DNA from: Chitinophaga filiformis
Lineage (GTDB): Bacteria > Bacteroidota > Bacteroidia > Chitinophagales > Chitinophagaceae
Assembly (NCBI RefSeq): GCF_023100805.1
Contig: NZ_CP095855.1
Location: 2,087,001 to 2,151,000 of the forward strand
Reading direction: 5' to 3'
Length of the DNA: 64,000 nt
The position numbers and the translations under genes are program-made. Numbering within the stretch: position 1 is the first letter of the stretch; each line of letters begins with the position of its first letter. Under the pieces are notes generated by a model, which saw only the letters and a program-made list of their open reading frames with translations, was not told the origin of the DNA and made no database searches. Shown here in pieces: positions 17,469-25,550 of this stretch.

Positions 17469-19481
17469 ATGGCTAAAACCTATTCTATTTTCGGCGCCGG
17501 CGCTGCCGGACTTTATACCGCATGGCGACTGCTCAATGGTTCTGCAAACAGCGAATCTGGCAAAGCTAAACAACTGCAATCAGGCGATACCCTGGAACTC
17601 TTTGACTGGGGCGAGTATGCCTTTAATGACGATAATAAGGGCACACGTGCGGCTGGCGCACGTGTGTGTACATGGCATTATAAAGATGATCCGAATAAAT
17701 CGTACCTGGAGGTAGGAGGGATGCGTTATTCTTACTGGGATGGTAATAACGATGGTAAGAGTGGGGGGCACCGCCTGGTAACAACTGTTATTGAAAAGCT
17801 TGGATTGAAACCATTGTCGGTGCCATTTAATGAATCTACCAATCCGCTGTTCTATTTGCGTACAAAGAATATGTACCTGAATGACATTACATCCAGCAAG
17901 CCTGCCCCCTATAATGCAGATCATTATGCCGCATCGGACTCTCCTGATACGGGGTTCAACACGGTAGAGAACCTGGCTGTTACTGCCAGTTCCGGTCCTT
18001 CAACAAGGATGGAATGGTGTAATTTCTATCAGAATGGGGTGATCAAGGCAGATCTGCCGGACACTTCTATTTTTAAGAAGGGGGATAAATTGAGCGATAT
18101 CGGCTACTGGAACCTGATGTTCGATCAGCTGGGTTCCGAGGGATATAGCTATACGAATGATGGCAATGGTTATACTTCCAATGTGATCAACTGGAACTCG
18201 GCGGTGGCTTTCCAGGCAAATAATGAATTTACACCGGGCACGGAATACAGGACGTTGAAAACAGGATATTCCACCATGTTCAATGCCTTATTTGATGCTA
18301 TCTGGCAACTTGCAAAAGATAAAGGTGTGAATTTTAATTATCAGCCTAATACACGTTTGCATTCCGTCCTGGCAACAGACGATGGTAAAGTGCAGTATAG
18401 TACGGCTACCCGTTCAAATCCCAATAAAAAGAGCGGTACTTTTACCACCAATGCAGCATGGATGGCAATGCCCAGGGCATCTATCGAATTGGTGGCCCAG
18501 GCTACCCGTTATGAAGACCATAAAGGTACTGACGTGTTAAACGATAGCAAGGTACAGCTGTATCTGGAATCGGCTGTATTGCAGCCTTCCTACAAGGTAG
18601 GTATGTTCTTTAAAGATCCATGGTGGGCAAATAATTATAGCGGGGATAATGCTGCTTTTTACCCTGCACAGATCAATGCTTACGAAGTGACACAGGAGGT
18701 TATCAATAACCTGCAGTCGCAGGGATTTCCGCAGGGCTACCTGAATGCCATGGCCGATCCGGAGAATAATATACTGGAAGAACCTTATGCGTCTGCTGTG
18801 GATTTTATCAAGGCAGTGGAGCATGCTATCCAGGCACGACTGACAGTGCCGCAGGAGGAACAGCTGCTGGCCGCCGCAGAGCGTAATACTATCGGACCAA
18901 GTGTTACCGATACGCCTATCCGGCAGGTCGTTTATTTTGGTAACAATGCACTGGACCAGAGTGGCGAGAAAGTATACGGATTACTGGCGGCTTACGACGA
19001 TGAGCAGTTCACTGCCTTCTGGCGGGAATTAGAACTGGGACCTGAACGGGCGCGTACCATACCTACTACCGAGGACCTGCAAACGCTGGACGGGCCGCGT
19101 ACAGTGCCGGACATCATGGTAAAGATGCTGCGTAAGCAACTGGCAGCGGTGCATTATGGTCCGGCGGCAGATTATACTTTCGTTCCTGAGCCATTGGAAG
19201 CACGGTATATGGACTGGTCATTACCACCGTTCAATGCGGGCTATCATGCCTATGCTGCGCACTATGACGTTTGTGATGTGCAGCAGAAGATCAGGAAACC
19301 ATCGCAACTGATACCGGGTGCGGATGCGAATATCTTCATTGTAGGAGAAGCGTATTCGAATGACCAGGCCTGGGTGGAAGGCGCATATTGTACGGCAGAA
19401 TCAGTGCTGAATGATTTCTTTGGTATCGAGCCGCTCATAGATAATACACATTATCCGTTTATATGCCCTTGCGGGAAATGA
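17469..19481 (+). CDS. Flavin-dependent L-amino-acid oxidase / amine oxidase
   Basis: A 670-residue flavoprotein of the monoamine-oxidase superfamily. The FAD-binding GxGxxG is at the N-terminus (SIFGAGAAGLYTAW, 6-19), the second Rossmann acidic residue follows in LELFDWG, the substrate-side EVGGMRYSYW is typical of amino-acid oxidases, and the C-terminal FAD motif is IVGEAYSNDQAWVEGAYCTAE. No signal peptide. It probably deaminates an L-amino acid to a 2-oxo acid with hydrogen peroxide and ammonia. It is co-directional with the ThDP decarboxylase and forms a two-gene operon ending in a terminator. It is longer than classical tryptophan 2-monooxygenase; specificity not assigned. Confidence 0.83.
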   Translation: MAKTYSIFGAGAAGLYTAWRLLNGSANSESGKAKQLQSGDTLELFDWGEYAFNDDNKGTRAAGARVCTWHYKDDPNKSYLEVGGMRYSYWDGNNDGKSGGHRLVTTVIEKLGLKPLSVPFNESTNPLFYLRTKNMYLNDITSSKPAPYNADHYAASDSPDTGFNTVENLAVTASSGPSTRMEWCNFYQNGVIKADLPDTSIFKKGDKLSDIGYWNLMFDQLGSEGYSYTNDGNGYTSNVINWNSAVAFQANNEFTPGTEYRTLKTGYSTMFNALFDAIWQLAKDKGVNFNYQPNTRLHSVLATDDGKVQYSTATRSNPNKKSGTFTTNAAWMAMPRASIELVAQATRYEDHKGTDVLNDSKVQLYLESAVLQPSYKVGMFFKDPWWANNYSGDNAAFYPAQINAYEVTQEVINNLQSQGFPQGYLNAMADPENNILEEPYASAVDFIKAVEHAIQARLTVPQEEQLLAAAERNTIGPSVTDTPIRQVVYFGNNALDQSGEKVYGLLAAYDDEQFTAFWRELELGPERARTIPTTEDLQTLDGPRTVPDIMVKMLRKQLAAVHYGPAADYTFVPEPLEARYMDWSLPPFNAGYHAYAAHYDVCDVQQKIRKPSQLIPGADANIFIVGEAYSNDQAWVEGAYCTAESVLNDFFGIEPLIDNTHYPFICPCGK

Positions 19482-19492
19482 TTTTTGCTTGT

Positions 19493-19540
19493 GAAAAACA
19501 GGAGCCCGTTGTGATTCATGCAGCGGGCTTCCTTGTTTTT
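19493..19540 (+). terminator. Terminator of the decarboxylase-oxidase operon
   Basis: AGCCCG (19,503-19,508) pairs with CGGGCT (19,524-19,529); outer AACA/TTGTT pairing extends it, and TTGTTTTT follows. Confidence 0.75.
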
Positions 19541-19646
19541 GAGATGTATTTTCGTTCTTAATGTCATATTATTTTCGTGATGCTGATGTCATTATTCCCT
19601 AATAATAAATGAACTGATCGAGTGTGTTTTTTTCTCCCGATTTTTC

Positions 19647-19677
19647 TTGCAGGGTGCGCTTTTTTTTCGTACATTTG
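19647..19677 (+). promoter_or_regulatory. Bacteroidota sigma-A promoter
   Basis: TTG (19,647-19,649), 20-nt spacer, TACATTTG (19,670-19,677): an exact match to TTG-N19-21-TAnnTTTG. It would give a 5' leader of about 130 nt before the fibre-like gene. Confidence 0.7.
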
Positions 19678-19812
19678 ATGCATTGAATTGTTTAACCCAT
19701 TAGGACTTCTAATGACCAATAACCATTTATTTTACACAAAAAAATCTCAATAGTTAGTTACCCGTAGTGCTTTCGCACGGATACCCTGTTTTTTTAATCC
19801 TAAATATATACT

Positions 19813-21123
19813 ATGAAGAAGATCCTTACGAGGAAAGCCATGCTTATGGCCCTATGTGGCATGTTAACCACTTTTGCAGCCTCCGCCCAGGGCTGGGTAG
19901 CAGATGCTACCGGACAGCGACTGTACGCTGTAAATGATTCCCTGAAATTTGGTAGCCTGTTTGTTGGCATAGGCACCAATGTTCCTTCTGCCCAACTGCA
20001 TACAACCGGAACGGTGCGTTTCGCAGGTATTACGCAGAACAATACATTCAGCCGCCTGTTGGTACAAGATACCAGTGGCCGTTTATTCTGGAGAGATGTT
20101 GCCTCTGTAGGCGGTGGCGCCGGGTGGTTATTAACCGGTAATGCGGGAACAAATCCGGCATCTAATTTTCTTGGAACATTGGATACTGCCAGATTGGTAT
20201 TCAGAACCAACAACACAGAAAAAGCCACTATTCTGTCCAACGGTAATGTGGGTATCGGTGTAAGTCAGGCAGCTAAATTGCTGCATGTGCACAACAGCAA
20301 CCCAAATGTCGAGGATAACAATGTGTTCCTTTCCGGCCGTGCTCCTTCTCTTTATTTTAACCTGAATCCTGTTCAACCGACGGCTCCGCCTTTTAACAGT
20401 CCTTATGCCAGGATAGGATTATCGACAAGATTAGGCACTTTTGTTAACACCAGCCAGGTGGGCGATTTTGTTATTCATGCCATTACCGCCGGCGGAAGCC
20501 TGGTATTTGGCGTAGGAGTGGATGCTTCAGGTACTAACGGCGTAGAGCGTGCCCGTTTGAACAGCAATGGTAATTTGGGTATCAATACCCTTAATCCCTC
20601 AGCAAAATTGCATGTAAACGGTAATGTGCGTTTCCAGAACCTGCCTTCCGGTACTGGCAGAGTACTGGTAGTAGATGACAGCGGGTATGTATACAGAAGT
20701 AATACCAGCAGTGCACGTGCTGCGGAAACTGCTGGTTCAGGTGAAGATGTAGCAGCCCTGCAACAGGAAGTGAATGCTTTAAAACAGACACTGGCAGAAG
20801 TACAGGCCCAGTTAGCCGCCATTAAAAGCGGCAGTCTGCAGGTAGCTGCAAATACTTCGGGTGAGTCTTATGTTCTTGGTAATGCGCCTAACCCCTTCAA
20901 TGGCAGCACAACTATTAAGTATGCTTATCCACGCTCAGCTTCAAAAGCATATCTGACGGTGTCCGACCTGAGCGGTAAACAGATCAGACGTTTTGACCTG
21001 AAAGGTAATAGCGGTAACAGTGTTACTTTGACATTGGATGGCGTTAATGCCGGTACTTATATTTATAGCCTGGAAGTAGATGGAAGGGTTATAGAAAGCA
21101 AGAAAATGGTATATACTAAATAA
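19813..21123 (+). CDS. Secreted fibre-like protein with T9SS type A sorting domain
   Basis: A 436-residue exported protein. The signal peptide is at 1-25 (ending ASAQ). The body carries repeats like those of phage tail fibres and trimeric adhesins (NGNVGIG, NGNLGINTLNPSAKLHVNGNVRF), then a coiled coil at about 315-345 (ALQQEVNALKQTLAEVQAQL). The last 80 residues or so are a type IX secretion C-terminal sorting domain: APNPFNGSTTIKYAYP, LSGKQIRRFDLKG, NAGTYIYSLEVDG, KMVYTK. It is expected to cross the outer membrane through the T9SS and be attached or released. The role is unknown, perhaps a surface adhesin. Single gene with its own promoter and terminator. Confidence 0.88.
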   Translation: MKKILTRKAMLMALCGMLTTFAASAQGWVADATGQRLYAVNDSLKFGSLFVGIGTNVPSAQLHTTGTVRFAGITQNNTFSRLLVQDTSGRLFWRDVASVGGGAGWLLTGNAGTNPASNFLGTLDTARLVFRTNNTEKATILSNGNVGIGVSQAAKLLHVHNSNPNVEDNNVFLSGRAPSLYFNLNPVQPTAPPFNSPYARIGLSTRLGTFVNTSQVGDFVIHAITAGGSLVFGVGVDASGTNGVERARLNSNGNLGINTLNPSAKLHVNGNVRFQNLPSGTGRVLVVDDSGYVYRSNTSSARAAETAGSGEDVAALQQEVNALKQTLAEVQAQLAAIKSGSLQVAANTSGESYVLGNAPNPFNGSTTIKYAYPRSASKAYLTVSDLSGKQIRRFDLKGNSGNSVTLTLDGVNAGTYIYSLEVDGRVIESKKMVYTK

Positions 21124-21151
21124 GCGTGATAATGGCGGATCCCGCTTAGTA

Positions 21152-21183
21152 AAAGGCCCGTTGCGATTTGCAGCGGGCTTTCT
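21152..21183. terminator. Terminator between convergent genes
   Basis: AAAGGCCCGTTGC pairs with GCAGCGGGCTTT (one bulge, one G-U pair), loop GATTT, followed by CTTATT. An additional weaker hairpin (TAAGCG/CGCTTA) lies at 21,121-21,148. Confidence 0.75.
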
Positions 21184-21185
21184 TA

Positions 21186-21998
21186 TTATTTTACTACTGT
21201 CGTTTCCCAGCCATCATATATGCCGTTACATTGTTTTGCTTCTTTTCTCAATTCAGTAGTGATGGTGCTGATGGATGGCAGGTCCACTTTATCTGTTCGG
21301 GAAATATGGAGTTTGAACAGTTCACTTTTGGTGTCTTTCCCTTTTGTTTCTGCTTTGAAACCCTGTTGCGTGGCATATGAAATAAAGCAATCCATGTCCT
21401 TTTCCGTAGTGAAGTTTATCCGGTGCTTAACGCGTCTTGCTTTTTCCAGCTTATCACCCTGCTTTTCCAGTGCCAATAGTATTTTCTCATTCTGCATGTA
21501 TTCCAGCGTTTCTGCATTGGGATATAAGAACTTCAGGTAGGCGTCCCAGTCTTTATCAGGTTTGATGTTGATATTAGCTTCGTAAGCACTGAAATATTTT
21601 TGAAAAAGCGTTGCCAGACGTTCCCTTATGTTTGTTGTATCCACGATATAGTAATATTCCAGCCGTTCGCACTGATAAGTGAATGTCCCAGCCATGATAT
21701 TCTTTACATGCCTGGTGACATTGGCATAGACGGAGTCGGATACCCTGTCCAGGTTAGCCTGCTCTTTTTCTGTAGGCACGCCTTTATCGCAATCTTTGAA
21801 TTTCACCCCTGTTATAAGCACAAATGAAAAGCCGCTGACAGGTGCCGTTTGTTTGAGTCCTTTGTTGAAGACGGTGTTGCCGGCTCCCTGGTCGTATTGG
21901 GCTTTATAGGCGTCAAAATTTGCCTGCTGGGCGAGGAGGGAGGGAGAGAGCAGGGATAGTAGAATAATGGATAGTATAAGGCGGATATGGCTATTCAT
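21186..21998 (-). CDS. Exported DUF695 / RraB-like two-domain protein
   Basis: A 270-residue protein, start set at ATG 21998 so that it begins with a clear signal peptide (MNSHIRLILSIILLSLLSPS, cut near LLAQ). The N-terminal half resembles DUF695 (GFSFVLITGVKFKDCDK, then CERLEYYYIVDT). The C-terminal 100 residues resemble the RraB family (HRINFTTEKDMDCFISYATQQGF, ending NGIYDGWET). RraB in Enterobacteria is a cytosolic inhibitor of RNase E; a version with an export signal must do something else. It is 59 bp after the small upstream gene on the same strand. Confidence 0.72.
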   Translation of the reverse strand: MNSHIRLILSIILLSLLSPSLLAQQANFDAYKAQYDQGAGNTVFNKGLKQTAPVSGFSFVLITGVKFKDCDKGVPTEKEQANLDRVSDSVYANVTRHVKNIMAGTFTYQCERLEYYYIVDTTNIRERLATLFQKYFSAYEANINIKPDKDWDAYLKFLYPNAETLEYMQNEKILLALEKQGDKLEKARRVKHRINFTTEKDMDCFISYATQQGFKAETKGKDTKSELFKLHISRTDKVDLPSISTITTELRKEAKQCNGIYDGWETTVVK

Positions 21999-22057
21999 TT
22001 TTGTCTGGTATTTTGGCAGGTAAATTCCGGAAAATACCTGACAATGGAAATGGCTGA

Positions 22058-22369
22058 TTATGGGTATTCGTGATTCGTTAATATCTCCCTGGTCTTCAAA
22101 CAAGATCGGCTTACGTCAAACTCCTGCTTACGGACAATACCATTAACTAAAATGGATCCTTTATCCTCGTGGTCGACGAGTGACTTTTCATGATGGACAG
22201 GTATTGTTGTGATGAAATCCTTCGCAGGGCTAATTGCTCTGATTCCATCAATGCTCATAACATAGCCCAGATCTTCATTGTGGACGCTATTTTCCCCTTT
22301 CTGAAAATTCATCATATCTCCACAGTACCGGATGCTCCCTTGGTAAAGGTTTGCTTTTGCTAATGCCAT
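22058..22369 (-). CDS. Small hypothetical protein
   Basis: A 103-residue frame from ATG 22369 (MALAKANLYQGSIRY). It is not recognised; composition looks coding and the frame is well placed just upstream of the exported RraB-like gene on the same strand. The longer frame to 22,579 adds unlikely hydrophobic sequence reading across a DNA repeat and is rejected. No signal peptide or membrane segment. Confidence 0.45.
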   Translation of the reverse strand: MALAKANLYQGSIRYCGDMMNFQKGENSVHNEDLGYVMSIDGIRAISPAKDFITTIPVHHEKSLVDHEDKGSILVNGIVRKQEFDVSRSCLKTREILTNHEYP

Positions 22370-22522
22370 AGTAATAAGTTTAGTGATAAAAAAATGTGGT
22401 TTAATCACAATCATGATCACCAGGTCAAACAGGAGGCATCTCCCTCCTGTTTTAGGCGCAGTTCCGTTGATCCCGATTGCTGACACAATATTAGCGCGAT
22501 TAATAACTTCATTCCGGGCGAT

Positions 22523-22585
22523 GTGTACAACCTGCAAATCCATGTATACAAACTGCAAATACGTGAGGACGAACTGCAAAAGCGT
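22523..22585. repeat. Three tandem 21-bp repeats
   Basis: Three imperfect 21-bp units share the core ACTGCAAA (22,523-22,543, 22,544-22,564, 22,565-22,585). In one plus-strand frame they encode a heptad pattern (VYNLQIH VYKLQIR EDELQKR), like a coiled coil, but that frame is short (from 22,484 to the stop just after ED GNLFGCWIC) and has no start codon. It may be a remnant of a lost gene. Confidence 0.45.
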
Positions 22586-22691
22586 GAAGATGGGAACCTA
22601 TTCGGATGCTGGATTTGTTAGGCAATTACTTTTTCCCAATTTTTATACAAAAATGCAACTGTTATGGTGATGTTTTCAATGTTACTTTTTG

Positions 22692-22793
22692 CCGTCCTGA
22701 CACCGCTTTGATACCGCTAATCTTACGTTAATCTTACGTTCAGGAACGTAGAATTAACGTAAGATTAGCGGTATCAAAGCGGCATCAAGACGG
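22692..22793. repeat. 102-bp near-perfect inverted repeat (two 50-bp arms, 2-nt loop)
   Basis: The left arm (22,692-22,741) and right arm (22,744-22,793) match over 50 bp with about five differences. They centre on the dinucleotide AG and include CCGCTTTGATACCGCTAAT on one side and its complement on the other. The left arm also contains the tandem 11-mer TAATCTTACGT (22,718-22,739). It lies in a gene-free gap at the left border of the accessory island. It could form a cruciform or a long RNA hairpin, or be a MITE-like relic. Confidence 0.75.
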
Positions 22794-22821
22794 TATCTGA
22801 AAGGGAATTGTCTTAGTACAG

Positions 22822-22882
22822 AAAAACTTTACAGTTTTTGGGGTGAGCTGTCTTTAGTGCTAAAAAAACTTTACAGTTTTTT
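22822..22882. repeat. Two copies of a self-complementary AAAAACTTTACAGTTTTT element
   Basis: AAAAACTTTACAGTTTTT at 22,822-22,839 is repeated at about 22,862-22,882 with longer A and T flanks. Each can fold as AAAAACT/AGTTTTT. They follow the 102-bp inverted repeat and precede the lipoprotein gene. The rest of 22,370-23,042 holds no recognisable gene. Confidence 0.5.
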
Positions 22883-23042
22883 ATGATGAGGTGCAGGATT
22901 AGCTTTACGGATCAACAACGTTCCACCATCATCTGCTCTGCCGATGGATGCCAGGCTATAAAAACTCTTGTTGGCAGGTCAATATTAAATACTTTGAAAG
23001 TTGGAGAATTGCGTCTATTTTAGAGTTAGCTGCTATAAAACC

Positions 23043-23744
23043 GTGATACTTCAGAAACTCATACAGACAAGTTTCCTTTTGACAATCTTGTTCTCTTGCA
23101 AGGAACCAAAGGTTGACAACAAGCAAAGCCAACCAACAACAATCGTTCAAAAAGTAAATAAGGATAGCCTGTTAAAAAAACTCAATGAAAACATAAATTT
23201 TTATGGTGACAGTTTGTTTGCTAACAAATCTTTTTTAATAAAGGAACTTGTCTACTCTTATCAAGCCGACACATGTGGAATTATTGCCTACGAAGACACA
23301 ACTCTAAAAGAAGGTTTTGAGGGTTTCAAAACTATTGGAGATATAAATGGCGACAAAATACCTGACACCATTTTTGTAATGCCGCCGTTTAATTATTGTG
23401 ACGACGGCGATTCATATTATTTCTTTGACCCGGCTTTGCCACGACTATATACTGACTCTTATTGTTGCCATCCCGACAACTTATTTCCGATTGGTGACAT
23501 TGACGAAGACGGCATAACAGAAATTTGCATTTTCTATTCAAGCTGTGTAAGCAGATTTAAATCATTGATTGCTTTCAGCCTGAAAAATAATACGTGGACA
23601 CAAATTGGACGCTGCACATTTGATGTTGACTTCATGAAACCCGATAAAGAAAATAGGGTTAGAAAAACTGGTAAAGGAAAGTTTGAAATGCTTGAAATTG
23701 TTGACAGAAAAGAAAACAAAGAGTGGAAACAATTTTCGTTCTGA
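23043..23744 (+). CDS. Putative lipoprotein with VCBS/FG-GAP-like repeats
   Basis: A 233-residue protein from GTG 23043, which puts a lipobox (LLTILFSC) 19 residues in; an earlier TTG frame is unlikely. After the lipid-anchor cysteine the chain is polar. It contains two calcium-loop-like stretches, GDINGDKIPDTIFV (about 100) and GDIDEDGITEICIF (about 155), as seen in FG-GAP/VCBS beta-propeller blades. Function unknown. The base composition is clearly more AT-rich than upstream, suggesting acquisition. A strong terminator follows. Confidence 0.72.
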   Translation: MILQKLIQTSFLLTILFSCKEPKVDNKQSQPTTIVQKVNKDSLLKKLNENINFYGDSLFANKSFLIKELVYSYQADTCGIIAYEDTTLKEGFEGFKTIGDINGDKIPDTIFVMPPFNYCDDGDSYYFFDPALPRLYTDSYCCHPDNLFPIGDIDEDGITEICIFYSSCVSRFKSLIAFSLKNNTWTQIGRCTFDVDFMKPDKENRVRKTGKGKFEMLEIVDRKENKEWKQFSF

Positions 23745-23864
23745 CACTTTATGGCAACTAACATGAGATTTCAGGGGGATTAGACTCAAGTTGAATTATT
23801 TTAAAAATAATATTCATAAGTTATCTGATTGCCATGTGAGCTCTGGTAAAATAGCTGACTAAAA

Positions 23865-23893
23865 AAAAAGCCCGCTCATTGAGCGGGCTTTTT
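23865..23893 (+). terminator. Strong intrinsic terminator
   Basis: A perfect 13-bp stem AAAAAGCCCGCTC / GAGCGGGCTTTTT with an ATT loop, 120 bp after the lipoprotein gene. Symmetrical enough to work in both directions. Confidence 0.85.
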
Positions 23894-24073
23894 AGTTGCC
23901 TGAATGCGGTTTTAATCTATGCTGAAAATCAATTAGTTATGAAAAAGGTGTAAAACATATCGTAAAACATATAAAAGGGGCCGTTTTATGCTCTTTTTAA
24001 GCTAATTACTACTTTTTGCTGAGTCCGCCATTTAGTTACTGAAAATATCCCGTGCCAATTTTTCTATTCACGA

Positions 24074-24105
24074 TTTCAAAGAGCTATTTTCTGTGGATAA
24101 CTTTT
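24074..24105 (+). repeat. Dispersed repeat copy 1 (TGTGGATAAC core)
   Basis: A 32-nt sequence beginning TTTCAAAGAGCTATTTTC and ending TGTGGATAACTTTT. A close copy lies at 36,293-36,325 and a shorter one at 42,091-42,108. The core contains TGTGGATAA, the complement of the DnaA box TTATCCACA. All three copies are in gaps of the accessory island. Confidence 0.55.
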
Positions 24106-24148
24106 CGTCTCAAGCGACTCAAAACATGCCTTTCATTAGGCCGACCAT

Positions 24149-24322
24149 TCAGAGAATTAGGTCAAATGCTTTGTCGATGTCCGGATTTTCCTTGAACTCG
24201 CTAATCAAAGCAGGGAGCATAATAAGGGTCGCCATTTGGTTATTTATAACTTCCGGTAGTCGGCGCTTTTGCCAGTTGAGGATGTGTCGGCCACAAAAAG
24301 ACTGAATTTTATCGTATTGTTG
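24149..24322 (-). pseudogene. Start-less coding remnant
   Basis: An open minus-strand frame of 57 codons between two stops with no start codon at its head. It reads as a protein-like tail (YDKIQSFCGRHILNWQKRR ... ISEFKENPDIDKAFDLIL, stop). It looks like the 3' end of a deleted gene, but the family is not recognised. The rest of 23,894-24,465 shows nothing else. Confidence 0.35.
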
Positions 24323-24465
24323 TTACTTGATTTATAGAAACGATTCGCAATCGCTCTTGGTGGTATGCTTGATTTTCGAGCGTACATGTTCGATTAAGTG
24401 ATAAAAAAGGATAATTTGATAAAAAACAATCAGCCCCCCAATCTCTGAACCCTAAAGCCTTTCAA

Positions 24466-25485
24466 GTGGACCTTCATAATTTTTTAGAAATCTTAAGAGA
24501 CGAGGATATTGGTAACAGAGAAAAATATGACGCCTTCATTGCATTCAAAATATACTATGATGGCTTGTGTGATTTCATACTGAAAAACCAGAAATTTTCC
24601 GATGATCAGTTGACGCCGCATATTTTTAATAGTAAATGGCCTGAAGCGCAGGATGACCTGGTTTTTAAAAAGCATCTTTTCGCCGCAAAAATGACTTTTG
24701 AACGATTGAATAAACTCATCAAAGAGGCAAATTTTGAACATTATGAATTTTTGCTGAGTGTGGTTGCCCATGACTTATTCAGTATAATTAAAGTGGGTGA
24801 GGAAAACTATCGACACAGTAGATTGTCCTTTGTTATGAAGGCTAGACCAGATCAGGATCCCAGAGAAGTATTTGATGTTGCTGAGGTAATGTTACATTTT
24901 GGTACAATCGATCCTAAAAATGCCTATTTGAGAGAAGTGTTTCCAGTTTCTATCTTTTTGCTCAGACAAACCATTGAGTTGTATGGTAAACGGGTTTTGG
25001 GATTTAAGTCCATTACAGACAAATACGGTAATAGGACCCGTAGTGTTTCCACCCAGGTTGCCTGGGAATTTGTAAAAAGGGAAGCGAAGAAGAAGGATTC
25101 GAGAATAAAGCTTCCAGTCAATGTTGATACTATTGTTAGGATAGAAGAATGGACCAATAGGTATGTTCATACCGGAGATTTGCAACGTTTATACTTAATT
25201 GAGAATGCTATTCATTTTGTAGGAAAGTTAATCTACTCAATGAATGAAGAGATAAAAGATTATGAGGGTAAAATTAAGTATTATGGTACAACACAGATTA
25301 CTGGCTACAACGCAATTAAGGATGAATTTGAACGATATGTCAATCCTGCGAAACCAAAAAGGAATAAGTTGGTTGAGCTTTGGCACCGGTTTTTTATTCT
25401 CATCAGAATGAAGAAGAAACCTAAAGAAATTATCGTTAACTGGGTACATGTTGACAAGGTTCATGCTACAATATTGTCTCTCTAA
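24466..25485 (+). CDS. Uncharacterised helical protein paired with a trypsin-like protease
   Basis: A 339-residue cytoplasmic protein from GTG 24466; no ATG is available upstream before the stop at 24,412. It is mostly alpha-helical and lacks a known catalytic motif. The block FPVSIFLLRQTIELYGKRVLG (about 160-180), followed by EEWTNRYVHTGD (about 223-234), recalls HEPN-like folds, but the RxxxxH signature is not met, so this is only a suggestion. The C-terminal 60 residues are Lys-rich. It lies 65 bp before the protease gene on the same strand in an AT-rich island, so the two probably work together. Family not recognised. Confidence 0.65.
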   Translation: MDLHNFLEILRDEDIGNREKYDAFIAFKIYYDGLCDFILKNQKFSDDQLTPHIFNSKWPEAQDDLVFKKHLFAAKMTFERLNKLIKEANFEHYEFLLSVVAHDLFSIIKVGEENYRHSRLSFVMKARPDQDPREVFDVAEVMLHFGTIDPKNAYLREVFPVSIFLLRQTIELYGKRVLGFKSITDKYGNRTRSVSTQVAWEFVKREAKKKDSRIKLPVNVDTIVRIEEWTNRYVHTGDLQRLYLIENAIHFVGKLIYSMNEEIKDYEGKIKYYGTTQITGYNAIKDEFERYVNPAKPKRNKLVELWHRFFILIRMKKKPKEIIVNWVHVDKVHATILSL

Positions 25486-25550
25486 TTGTTATAGAAAACG
25501 CATTTTTCTTACTGGCACGATTTAATTGGCACTCTTTTATAAATGACATC

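Noticed and set aside
22370..22579. N-terminal extension of the small minus-strand gene ending at 22,058
   Set aside because: The extra 70 residues read across the tandem 21-bp repeat and are unusually hydrophobic; ATG 22,369 is the better start.
22289..22883. CRISPR array in the repeat-rich gap
   Set aside because: Repeats are tandem or inverted without regular spacers and there are no cas genes.
24466..25485. Naming the unknown protein as a HEPN RNase
   Set aside because: Helical and with an RYVH motif, but the R-x4-6-H signature and its context are not met; left unnamed.
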